This document shows, piece by piece, positions 58,089-64,000 of a DNA stretch of 64,000 nucleotides. Numbering within the stretch: position 1 is the stretch's first letter; each line of letters starts with the position of its first letter. Origin of the DNA: Sphingomonas sp. PP-CE-1A-559. GTDB taxonomy: Bacteria > Pseudomonadota > Alphaproteobacteria > Sphingomonadales > Sphingomonadaceae. Made by a program: the position numbers and the translations under genes. The notes under the pieces were generated by a model, which made no database searches, had not been told where the DNA came from, and was given only the letters and a program-made list of their open reading frames with translations. The DNA lies in NCBI RefSeq assembly GCF_004340965.1, contig NZ_SLYA01000001.1, positions 496,001 to 560,000 of the forward strand, given 5' to 3'.

Positions 58089-58795
58089 GCGGTGAGCCGG
58101 TGTTCGATCCGGCGCCAGAGGTCCGCAAACGCCTGCGCGGCAGCGGACTTCGGCGCGAATACTCCGACCGGTGCACGCTTGACCGCCATCAATTCGATGT
58201 TGCTCGCCATTGGGATCACCGGCCAGTCGGGGTGGCGGGCCAGCGCCTCGGCATGCAGCGCGCGACGCTTGTCGACCATCACATGGACCGGGAGCAACGG
58301 CGTCCGGCCACCCAGATGTTGGACCACCGCGTCGTATGCGCGGGTCGACAGCGGCGAGGGGATGACCGGGATCACAATAAGATCGGCCGCGCGCATCACT
58401 TGGTCCGCGGTCTCGGTCAGCCCCGGCGGACAGTCGAGGATCACGCGGTCATAGGCGGCAAGTTCGGACAGGAGCTTGGCGAGCCGCTTCTTCTTGTCCA
58501 TCTCGTGGAATAGCTGGTCGAGACCCCGCAGCGACGCGTCGGCCGCGATCAGGTCGAGATGCGGGTAGGCGGTCGGCCGCGCCTGCTTGGCGACCGCGAC
58601 ATCCTTCGAGAACATCGCCTGCGCCTGATCCACTTTACCCGGTCCGCCGAGCACCCAGGTCGACGCCGCCTGCGGGTCGAGATCCCAGAGCAGCGTGCGG
58701 CGCGCCGACAATGTCGCGGCGCACCACGCCAGGTTCACCGAAAGCGTCGTCTTCCCAACGCCACCCTTGAGGCTGTAGATCGCAACGGTTGCCAT
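58085..58795 (-). CDS. ParA/MinD-like ATPase
   Basis: A 236-residue P-loop ATPase: deviant Walker A KGGVGKTT at residues 10-17, LLWDLDPQAAST (Walker A'), and VILDCPPGLTETADQVMRAADLIVIPVIPSPLS (Walker B). It is shorter than chromosomal ParA and lacks a DNA-binding extension, so it resembles the orphan ParA-like group used for positioning cellular cargo. No parB or parS-like gene is adjacent. It is the first gene of a pair with aat, with a 4-bp overlap, an association with no obvious functional reason. It could equally be a MinD-like or cellulose-island-type protein. Confidence 0.88.
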   Translation of the reverse strand: MATVAIYSLKGGVGKTTLSVNLAWCAATLSARRTLLWDLDPQAASTWVLGGPGKVDQAQAMFSKDVAVAKQARPTAYPHLDLIAADASLRGLDQLFHEMDKKKRLAKLLSELAAYDRVILDCPPGLTETADQVMRAADLIVIPVIPSPLSTRAYDAVVQHLGGRTPLLPVHVMVDKRRALHAEALARHPDWPVIPMASNIELMAVKRAPVGVFAPKSAAAQAFADLWRRIEHRLTA

Positions 58796-58843
58796 CAGAC
58801 TAGCGTGCCGGTCCAAGGCGGTGAGGGCAAGGGTGTGCAGCGC

Positions 58844-58880
58844 AAAGAAAAACGGCCGGCGGATGATCCGCCGGCCGTTT
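58844..58880 (-). terminator. Rho-independent terminator of the MliC-like lipoprotein gene
   Basis: AACGGCCGGCGGAT and ATCCGCCGGCCGTT form a perfect 14-bp stem with a single central base; on the minus strand it is followed by TTTTTCTTT. It lies 22 bp after the stop of the lipoprotein gene and upstream of the ParA-like gene. Confidence 0.9.
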
Positions 58881-58902
58881 CGTCATTCGTAAACGTAGAA
58901 AC

Positions 58903-59286
58903 TTACGCGTGGCAGGTCTGCGCCGACTTGCCGGGCGCGGTCAGCGTGACGCTCGATTCGTCGCCGGTCATCGACCAGCCGCCCTCGGCGGTCTTCGGCG
59001 AACCGGCAACGTCCGACTTCAGCGTCGTCGCGGGGCCGTCCTTCTTGGTCTTGACGACCGCCTGCTTGTCGCCCTGGAAGAACGTCACGTAGAGCAGGCT
59101 GTTGTCCTTGCAGCGCAGCGTCTTCTCGGACTTGATCGCAGGCGGCAGCTCGACCGGCGCGGCGTTGGCGAGCGTGTTCGCCATCGGATCGGGATTGCTG
59201 TCCAGCACCTCTGGCGAGGCGGGCTTGGAGTTGCAGGCTGCCAGCACGAGCAGCGCGGCGACGGCGGTCATGGGGAGGATTTTCAT
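58903..59286 (-). CDS. Lipoprotein with MliC-like domain
   Basis: A 127-residue lipoprotein: signal MKILPMTAVAALLVLAAC with lipobox LAAC, so Cys18 is lipidated. The mature part carries a C-x-D-N-S-LLYVTFFQGDKQAVV pattern, a Gly-x3-TL-x4-AGS segment and a final Cys (QTCHA), resembling MliC/PliC inhibitors of C-type lysozyme, with one disulfide between the two cysteines. The resemblance is modest. A longer start upstream (59325) has no signal-peptide logic. A strong terminator follows. Confidence 0.75.
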   Translation of the reverse strand: MKILPMTAVAALLVLAACNSKPASPEVLDSNPDPMANTLANAAPVELPPAIKSEKTLRCKDNSLLYVTFFQGDKQAVVKTKKDGPATTLKSDVAGSPKTAEGGWSMTGDESSVTLTAPGKSAQTCHA

Positions 59287-59396
59287 AGCGGGACCTCGCT
59301 TCGCGCATGCAGCATGGAGCGTCAAGGGCTATGGTTTGCGGTACCATCGCATAGCGGCGAATAGGGCAGTATGTATGACGGGTAAGATGTCCGCGC

Positions 59397-59570
59397 TCAC
59401 TCGTGCAGCGGACGGTCCTGCTTGGCTACGTCATCCTGCGACTGAAGTCGTTCTTCGACCATCGCCAGCGGAGTCGCGATATGCGCGGCGATCAGGGTGT
59501 CGCCGAGCCCTTCCATCAGGTCTGACGCTTCCGACAACAAGGCCAGAGCCTGCCGATACTGTTCCATCAT
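59397..59570 (-). CDS. Small conserved-looking 57-residue protein, unknown function
   Basis: An alpha-helical peptide starting MMEQYRQALALLSEASDLMEGLGDTLIAAHIATPLAMVEERL, amphipathic and without membrane segment. GGGAGCGGG lies directly before the two ATG codons, a strong ribosome-binding site, and codon use is normal for this genome, which argues for a real gene although the upstream open frame could be extended without sense. No family or function was recognised. It is divergent from the cysteine synthase gene. Confidence 0.65.
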   Translation of the reverse strand: MMEQYRQALALLSEASDLMEGLGDTLIAAHIATPLAMVEERLQSQDDVAKQDRPLHE

Positions 59571-59735
59571 CCCGCTCCCGCCAGTTTCGAACTTCCTAAC
59601 ATAGATCATATATTGGTTGTAATGAACACGACATGAAAAGCATGTCATCCGCTTGGGATGTTCGCGTTGGCGGCGTTTAATCGTGCAAACTTTCGCTCGC
59701 TTGCTCTGGGCGGGGCACCACGCCACATAGCGCGC

Positions 59736-60704
59736 ATGCATACGACACCCGACACGCTCGCTCTGATTGGCAACACGCCGCTTGTTCGTCTGAGAGGTCC
59801 CAGCGAGGCCACCGGCTGCGATATCTTCGGCAAGTGCGAATACACGAACCCCGGCGCGTCGGTGAAGGATCGCGCAGCGCTGTTCATCGTCGAGGATGCC
59901 GAGCAGCGCGGAATGCTGCAGCCCGGCGGCACGATCGTCGAGGGCACGGCGGGCAATACCGGGATCGGTCTCGCGTTGGTCGCCAATGCGAAGGGCTACA
60001 AGACGATCATCGTCATGCCCGAGACGCAGAGCCGGGAAAAGATGGACACGTTGCGGGCTCTAGGTGCCGAACTGGTATTGGTCCCCGCTGCGGCATTTTC
60101 GTCGCCATGCCATTTCGTCCATACCTCGCGCCGGATCGCCGACGAGACGCCGGGCGCGATCTGGGCGAACCAGTTCGACAACACAGCCAATCGCCGCGCG
60201 CATATTGTCGGGACCGCAGAGGAGATCTGGGCACAAATGGACGGGCGGATCGACGGTTTCACCTGCGCTGCGGGCACCGGTGGGACGATCGCCGGAGTTG
60301 GGCTGGGACTGAAGGCGAAGGACGAGGCGGTCTGCATCGCGCTCAGCGATCCGCATGGCGCGGCGCTATATAACTATTACGCACACGGCGAACTGAAAGC
60401 GGAGGGCTCTTCGGCCGCCGAGGGGATCGGGCAGGGGCGCATTACTGCCAATCTGGAAGGGGCGCCGATCGATACGCAGTTCCGGATTTCGGATCAGGAG
60501 GGTTATGCGTGGGTCCGACGGTTACTCGACGAGGAAGGGCTCTGCCTCGGGTTGTCGTCCGGGATCAACGTCGCAGGTGCGGTGGCGCTGGCGAAGCACC
60601 TGGGACCCGGCAAGCGGATCGCGACGATCCTGTGCGACACCGGATTCCGCTATCTCTCGACGTTGTACGATCCCGAATGGCGTCAGGCGAAGGGCTTGGC
60701 TTGA
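59736..60704 (+). CDS. cysK: Cysteine synthase (O-acetylserine sulfhydrylase)
   Basis: A 322-residue PLP enzyme joining sulfide to O-acetylserine. The PLP lysine lies in NPGASVKDRAALFIV, the substrate loop in EGTAGNTGIGLALVANAKGY, the phosphate-binding glycine loop in CAAGTGGTIAGVGLGLKA, and the C-terminal serine loop in GLCLGLSSGINVAGAVALA. EGTAGNTG in place of EPTSGNTG, together with YEGIGQG-like AAEGIGQGRITANLEGAPID, places it in a CysK side branch (as in some CBS-like proteins), so cystathionine beta-synthase-type activity cannot be excluded. The ATG at MHTTPDTLALIGNTPLVRL fits family starts. Confidence 0.88.
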   Translation: MHTTPDTLALIGNTPLVRLRGPSEATGCDIFGKCEYTNPGASVKDRAALFIVEDAEQRGMLQPGGTIVEGTAGNTGIGLALVANAKGYKTIIVMPETQSREKMDTLRALGAELVLVPAAAFSSPCHFVHTSRRIADETPGAIWANQFDNTANRRAHIVGTAEEIWAQMDGRIDGFTCAAGTGGTIAGVGLGLKAKDEAVCIALSDPHGAALYNYYAHGELKAEGSSAAEGIGQGRITANLEGAPIDTQFRISDQEGYAWVRRLLDEEGLCLGLSSGINVAGAVALAKHLGPGKRIATILCDTGFRYLSTLYDPEWRQAKGLA

Positions 60705-60763
60705 GCGGTATGGTTCCCGAGAATCGACAGAAGCGCGGTAGTCGGGTATCGAGGTAGGGCAAG

Positions 60764-61033
60764 ATGAAGTTACCCCACGAACCTTCCCAGACCATGCAGC
60801 GCATCAAGGTCGGCATGATCGGCCTCGCCGCGGTCGTGCTGCTGATCGGTCTCGCGAGCGCGATCATCGGCTCGACGAATCGCGAGCGGCCGGTCGCGAC
60901 GGCGGGTGCTGCGCAGGCGGACGTAGTGGCGAACATGGGCGTCTCGAACGTTACCGAAGCCGCCGGAGCGGGCGAGCCGCTCGCGGAGATGGGCGTGGCG
61001 CCAAGCGCCAATGTACAGGCACCTGCGCAGTAA
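60764..61033 (+). CDS. Small single-helix membrane protein, unknown function
   Basis: An 89-residue protein with one membrane helix at about residues 15-37 (IKVGMIGLAAVVLLIGLASAIIG) and a small-residue-rich tail (AGAAQADVVANMG...NVTEAAGAGEPLAEMGVAPS), probably in the periplasm. It starts 59 bp after cysK in the same direction. It recalls small sphingomonad proteins found near division clusters but no family was recognised. Confidence 0.7.
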   Translation: MKLPHEPSQTMQRIKVGMIGLAAVVLLIGLASAIIGSTNRERPVATAGAAQADVVANMGVSNVTEAAGAGEPLAEMGVAPSANVQAPAQ

Positions 61034-61080
61034 TCTGCGACATTGTGCTCTGGGCAGGCGCTGGCTTCCGTCAATACACA

Positions 61081-61183
61081 CCACCCCGGCGAAGGCCGAT
61101 GCCCAGTTGGAACGGTCGCAGTAACGGCGCGGCGCCCCAAATTATCAATGTCCCCAACTGGGCTCCGGCCTTCGCCGGTGTGG
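61081..61183. repeat. 103-bp inverted-repeat element, family A copy 5
   Basis: The left arm CCACCCCGGCGAAGGCC is good but the next bases diverge (GATGCCCAGTTGG for GGGGCCCAATTGG); the right arm has compensating changes (CCAACTGGGC, TCCGGCCTTCGCCGGTGTGG), so pairing is partly retained. The inner part contains GGTCGCAGTAACGGCG as in copy 4. Found between the small membrane gene and the mraZ leader. Confidence 0.88.
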
Positions 61184-61296
61184 TGACGACCGTTGGCGTG
61201 GCTTTTTAGCGCATTACCCCGTCCAAAATGACCCCCGGCAGGGCGATGATTCAGACCGTCTGTCTTTGATTTTCAAGGTCGTAGCGCTCCATAAGA

Positions 61297-61311
61297 TCCC
61301 CGAATTTCCCC
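61297..61311 (-). promoter_or_regulatory. MraZ-type operator boxes, distal pair
   Basis: TCCCC at 61297 and again at 61307, exactly 10 bp apart; on the minus strand GGGGA-N5-GGGGA, the TGGGN-N5 pattern of MraZ sites. It lies about 100 bp upstream of the proximal cluster. Confidence 0.5.
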
Positions 61312-61401
61312 AGCCCTGACCGCCGCTCGCCGCTGGTCACATCCAATACACACGCGAAATCCGCCAAGCTGAGCGTTGAGACCAGCATAGAATCCGTCCA
61401 A

Positions 61402-61426
61402 TCCCCAAAAATCCCGTTGCGTCCCC
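61402..61426 (-). promoter_or_regulatory. MraZ-type operator boxes, proximal triplet
   Basis: TCCCC at 61402, TCCCG at 61412 and TCCCC at 61422 have an exact 10-bp period; on the minus strand (G/C)GGGA with 5-bp spacers. Octameric MraZ binds such phased repeats upstream of its own gene, so autoregulation of the division cluster is likely. Confidence 0.65.
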
Positions 61427-61553
61427 GAAGCGCTATGGTAGATGGAGGTTAATACAGGGGCATTTTCATCGTTCGCTGAAAACGCGGTCGAAACGTAGCG
61501 ATGGCTGCTTTTCGAAGCGGTGAAGCGTGCGCGCCAGTTCGAAGGGTTTTGGC

Positions 61554-62054
61554 GTGTCGGTACGGGGTCGCTATCAAGGAGACGGTATCGGCCTTGTCGA
61601 CGACAAGGGCCGGGTAGCCATCCCTTCGGCACTCCGCACCACGCTTTCGGTGAATGCTCCCAAGGCGAACGGCAAGGACGGCGGCACCATCATCATCGGC
61701 GCGCATCAGAAGAATCGCTGCCTGGTCGCGTATGATCCCGGTTACGTCGACATTCTCGCCGAGCGCCTCGACCGCCGCGAATCCGAGAACACGTCCGAGA
61801 ACGGCGAGTATGACTACAACATCAAGCGCGCCGCCGCGTCCGGCGAAGCGGTGCCGTTCGACGGCTCCGGTCGCTTCATCATGCCCGCGTTCCCGCGCTT
61901 CTATGCCGGCATCAAGGGTCATGCGTTCTTCTACGGCGTGCTCGATTATATCGAGATCTGGGACCCCGCGACGCTGATCGCCACCGACGGCATGCCCCCC
62001 GTCGTCAAGGAGATGGCGCGCTTCTACATGGCCGAGAAGGGGGTTCAGCTGTGA
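61554..62054 (+). CDS. mraZ: Transcriptional regulator MraZ
   Basis: A 166-residue AbrB-like regulator at the head of the division and cell-wall cluster. Two SpoVT/AbrB-type halves are visible: [24 protein letters not shown] near the N-terminus, and [42 protein letters not shown] in the second half. The GTG start has GAAGGG upstream; the in-frame codon at 61527 lacks a good site. The stop overlaps the rsmH start (GTGA), so the genes are coupled. Confidence 0.92.
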   Translation: MSVRGRYQGDGIGLVDDKGRVAIPSALRTTLSVNAPKANGKDGGTIIIGAHQKNRCLVAYDPGYVDILAERLDRRESENTSENGEYDYNIKRAAASGEAVPFDGSGRFIMPAFPRFYAGIKGHAFFYGVLDYIEIWDPATLIATDGMPPVVKEMARFYMAEKGVQL

Positions 62055-63001
62055 GCAACCCGGACGCTCCGCATATCCCCGTCCTGCTCGACGAAGTCCT
62101 GGCCGCGCTTTCTCCTGAGCCCGGCGAGACGATGGTCGACGGCACGTTCGGCGCTGGTGGCTACACGCTGGCGCTGCTCAAGTCGGGTGCGCGGATCGTG
62201 GCGTTCGACCGCGATCCCGACGCGATCGCCAATGGTCGCGCGATGGAAGAAGCCGAAGAAGGCCTGACGCTGATCGCCGCGGACTTCTCGGCGATGGCGT
62301 CCGAACTTGAAGCGCGCGGCCTTGCGCCGGTCGACGGCGTGACGCTCGATATCGGCGTGTCGTCGATGCAGCTCGACCAGGCCGAGCGCGGCTTCTCGTT
62401 CCAGTCCGATGGCCCGCTCGACATGCGGATGGCGCAGGCCGGCATGTCGGCGGCGGATTTCGTCAACGAGGCGGACGAGAACGAGATCGCCGACGTGCTC
62501 TATCAATATGGCGACGAGCCCAAGTCGCGGCGTGTCGCGCGCGCGATCGTCGCCGCGCGCCCGCTGACGCGCACCGGCGAGCTGGCGCACATCGTCCGCC
62601 GCGCGCTCGGCTACAAGGCGCACGACAAGAAGGACCCGGCGACCCGCGCGTTCCAGGCGATCCGGATCCACGTGAACCGCGAACTCGGCGAACTCGCCGA
62701 CGGGTTGCTGGCGGCCGAGCGCGTGCTGAAGCCCGGTGGCCGGCTCGCGATCGTGACGTTCCACAGCCTCGAGGACCGGATGGTGAAGCGCTTCCTGCGC
62801 ACGCGGTCCGGTGGGTCGCCTTCAGGTTCGCGTCATCTTCCGCAGGTGAAAGCCGTTGCGGAACCTAGTTTTTCTCATGTCGGCCGCGGTGTTCGCGCCG
62901 GCGAGGCCGAGATCGCGCGCAACCCGCGCGCGCGCTCGGCGACATTACGGACGGCGCGGCGGACAGCCGCTTTACCCTGGACGGAAGAGGTGACGACATG
63001 A
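62051..63001 (+). CDS. rsmH: 16S rRNA (cytosine1402-N4)-methyltransferase
   Basis: A 316-residue SAM-dependent methyltransferase modifying C1402 in the ribosomal decoding centre. Motifs are [27 protein letters not shown] (SAM loop), [60 protein letters not shown] and [19 protein letters not shown], all in family order. The GTG start overlaps the mraZ stop and its own stop overlaps the ftsL start. Length and sequence are standard. Confidence 0.97.
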   Translation: MSNPDAPHIPVLLDEVLAALSPEPGETMVDGTFGAGGYTLALLKSGARIVAFDRDPDAIANGRAMEEAEEGLTLIAADFSAMASELEARGLAPVDGVTLDIGVSSMQLDQAERGFSFQSDGPLDMRMAQAGMSAADFVNEADENEIADVLYQYGDEPKSRRVARAIVAARPLTRTGELAHIVRRALGYKAHDKKDPATRAFQAIRIHVNRELGELADGLLAAERVLKPGGRLAIVTFHSLEDRMVKRFLRTRSGGSPSGSRHLPQVKAVAEPSFSHVGRGVRAGEAEIARNPRARSATLRTARRTAALPWTEEVTT

Positions 63002-63687
63002 CGGCGGCGTATCGGATGAAGGGTGTGGGCTGGTTCGGGGGCTGCGTGGCCGTCGTGCTCGGTTTCTACCTCGTGTCGCTGCAGGTCGCCGCCGAGCGCA
63101 AGAAGCTGGAGGCGGTCAATGGTCAGATCCGCTCGGCGCAGCGCGACATCCGTGCGCTGGAAACCGAGTTCGACACGCGGGGCAACTTGGCCCAGCTTGA
63201 GCGCTGGAATGGCGACACGCTGGCGCTGTCGGCACCGACCGCGGGCCAGTTCGTTGTGAGCGAGGCCGCGCTCGCGGCGCTCGACGTCAACAGCCTGCGC
63301 GCGGACGGGGTCCAGACCGCCGCGCTGCTGGTGCCGTCGGGTGCCGGCTCGGCCGTCACGGTGCCGATCTTCCCGGCCACCGCCGCGCCCGCAGTCGTGA
63401 AGCTTGCCCCGGTCCAGATGGCGCAGGTTACCGCACCCCGCGCGATGAACGTCGCGATCCAGGCGGCGTCGAAGACCGCGCTCAAGCCGGTCGTGATCCG
63501 CGCGTCGGTCTCCACGCCACGCTCCGCCGAGGCCGCGCTCGTCCGTGCCGCCAAGACCGAGCGCCTCGCCGCCGTCGCTAAGGTCCGTCCGCAGGCGGTC
63601 GCGATGCTCGACCGGAAGCTGCTGTCCGACACGACGCTGGGTGACATCATGAGCGGCGCCCGCTCCGAGAGCCGTAAGCGGCGGTGA
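62998..63687 (+). CDS. ftsL: FtsL-like cell division protein with long C-terminal extension
   Basis: A 229-residue protein in the ftsL position of the cluster. It has a short cytosolic start, one helix at about 10-30 ([23 protein letters not shown]), then a coiled-coil-like heptad stretch ([39 protein letters not shown]) as in FtsL, needed to bind FtsB and activate septal synthesis. The next 130 residues are Ala/Val-rich and low in complexity and have no counterpart in short FtsL proteins. It is translationally coupled to rsmH (ATGA) and to ftsI (GTGA). Confidence 0.85.
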   Translation: MTAAYRMKGVGWFGGCVAVVLGFYLVSLQVAAERKKLEAVNGQIRSAQRDIRALETEFDTRGNLAQLERWNGDTLALSAPTAGQFVVSEAALAALDVNSLRADGVQTAALLVPSGAGSAVTVPIFPATAAPAVVKLAPVQMAQVTAPRAMNVAIQAASKTALKPVVIRASVSTPRSAEAALVRAAKTERLAAVAKVRPQAVAMLDRKLLSDTTLGDIMSGARSESRKRR

Positions 63688-64000
63688 CCGCCTTGGTCGC
63701 CCGGCCCGTCTCGCAGCAACGTAGCGCCAACCAGCGTCATGCACTGGTGGCGACGGCGCACACGCGCCTGATGATGCTGATGTTCCTGTTCGGAGCAGCG
63801 GTGCTGGTGGTGGTCGGTCGACTCGGGATGCTGGCGGTGCAGGCGTCGCTCGCCGATCCACAGGCGCGCTCGGCGGCGATTGCGGCACGCGGCGACATCG
63901 TCGATCGTAACGGCGCGCCGCTCGCGCGGACGATCGATGCGTGGACGATCGCGGTCCACCCGAAGAAGCTGATCGGCGATCCGACCGAGATCGCCAGCAA
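63684..64000 (+). CDS. ftsI: Penicillin-binding protein 3 (FtsI), 5' part
   Basis: The frame is open to the window edge; 105 residues are visible from the GTG. The cytosolic start ([29 protein letters not shown]), one membrane helix (MMLMFLFGAAVLVVVGRLGMLAV) and the beginning of the periplasmic part with RGDIVDRNGAPLARTIDAWTIAVHPKKL, the usual opening of class B PBPs, identify it. The transpeptidase domain lies outside the window. The start overlaps the ftsL stop (GTGA). Confidence 0.93.
   Translation, partial: MTALVARPVSQQRSANQRHALVATAHTRLMMLMFLFGAAVLVVVGRLGMLAVQASLADPQARSAAIAARGDIVDRNGAPLARTIDAWTIAVHPKKLIGDPTEIAS

Larger units (their letters stand above)
61184..61553 (+). promoter_or_regulatory. 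mraZ leader and promoter region
   Basis: 370 bp with no gene. It holds two clusters of TCCC(C/G) boxes (see separate entries) and is relatively AT-rich in places (CTTTGATTTTCAAGG, CCAAAAATCCCG, GGCATTTTCATCG). A short hairpin TCAGACCGTCTG lies near 61250. No single -35/-10 pair stands out; the sequence around 61440-61475 (TATGGTAGA...TTAATACAGG) could contain the start site. Confidence 0.5.

Noticed and set aside
58085..58795. ParA-like gene as a sign of a plasmid or chromosome origin
   Set aside because: No parB, repA, parS palindromes or DnaA boxes were seen nearby, and it is coupled to the housekeeping gene aat.

Overview
The window is a GC-rich, gene-dense chromosomal segment that reads as a Sphingomonadales alphaproteobacterium, most likely Sphingomonas or a close relative. 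This is inferred from gene content and protein flavour: the NDUFA12-type complex I accessory gene, the mraZ-rsmH-ftsL-ftsI start of a division cluster, the aroA-cmk pair beside a TIGR02300 gene, OFA and FucP-type MFS transporters, and a GGAAC-N17-GTT promoter of the alphaproteobacterial general-stress (EcfG) type. No phage, IS element, integrase or CRISPR array is visible. The accessory content is mostly small palindromic intergenic repeats.

Layout. 1-3.1 kb: end of a SemiSWEET-like gene, repeats, cmk-aroA, a TIGR02300 zinc-ribbon gene and tRNA-Ala(GGC). 3.1-10 kb: a LysR regulator divergent from a leucine/isovalerate (liu) operon: isovaleryl-CoA dehydrogenase, both methylcrotonyl-CoA carboxylase subunits, an exported NTF2-like protein and a MaoC-type hydratase. 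10-15.5 kb: sugar-acid module with an IlvD/EDD dehydratase, exported aldose 1-epimerase, FucP-like permease and an AraD1/FAH-fold enzyme. 15.5-20 kb: OmpR-type two-component system, a collagen-like/OB-fold exported protein and a PepSY membrane reductase. 20-26.5 kb: SDR, OFA transporter, FAH hydrolase, catalase-family protein with a stress promoter, metallophosphoesterase and a TonB-like protein. 26.5-27.8 kb: a glycosyltransferase pseudogene with two frameshifts. 28.3-37.3 kb: rpoB and rpoC, separated by a tRNA-like RNA element and preceded by their own promoter and an attenuator-like leader; no rplJL is adjacent. 37.3-43.3 kb: hemerythrin, M15 peptidase, RluA-type pseudouridine synthase, arfB, free Met-R-sulfoxide reductase, RcnB/glycine-zipper protein and a polytopic membrane protein. 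43.7-47.2 kb: E2 and E3 of pyruvate dehydrogenase with a thioesterase between them. 47.3-54.2 kb: Usp, PAS-HTH regulator, M28 peptidase, GGDEF-EAL protein and a fatty-acyl-AMP ligase. 54.3-61 kb: recX, tandem cold-shock protein, DUF192, NDUFA12, DUF2155, aat, a ParA-like ATPase, a lipoprotein and a cysteine synthase. 61-64 kb: mraZ with its operator boxes, rsmH, ftsL and the start of ftsI.

The most unusual signals are three. (1) A tRNA-shaped element with a crippled anticodon arm and an extended acceptor stem lies directly between the rpoB stop and the rpoC start. (2) A family of about 104-bp near-palindromic elements occurs five times, with a second family of about 120 bp occurring four times and several smaller families, all between genes. 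One such repeat supplies the likely Shine-Dalgarno sequence of liuB. (3) The rpoB leader carries a terminator-like hairpin downstream of a strong promoter. All functions are inferred from reading the sequence; no database search was run.
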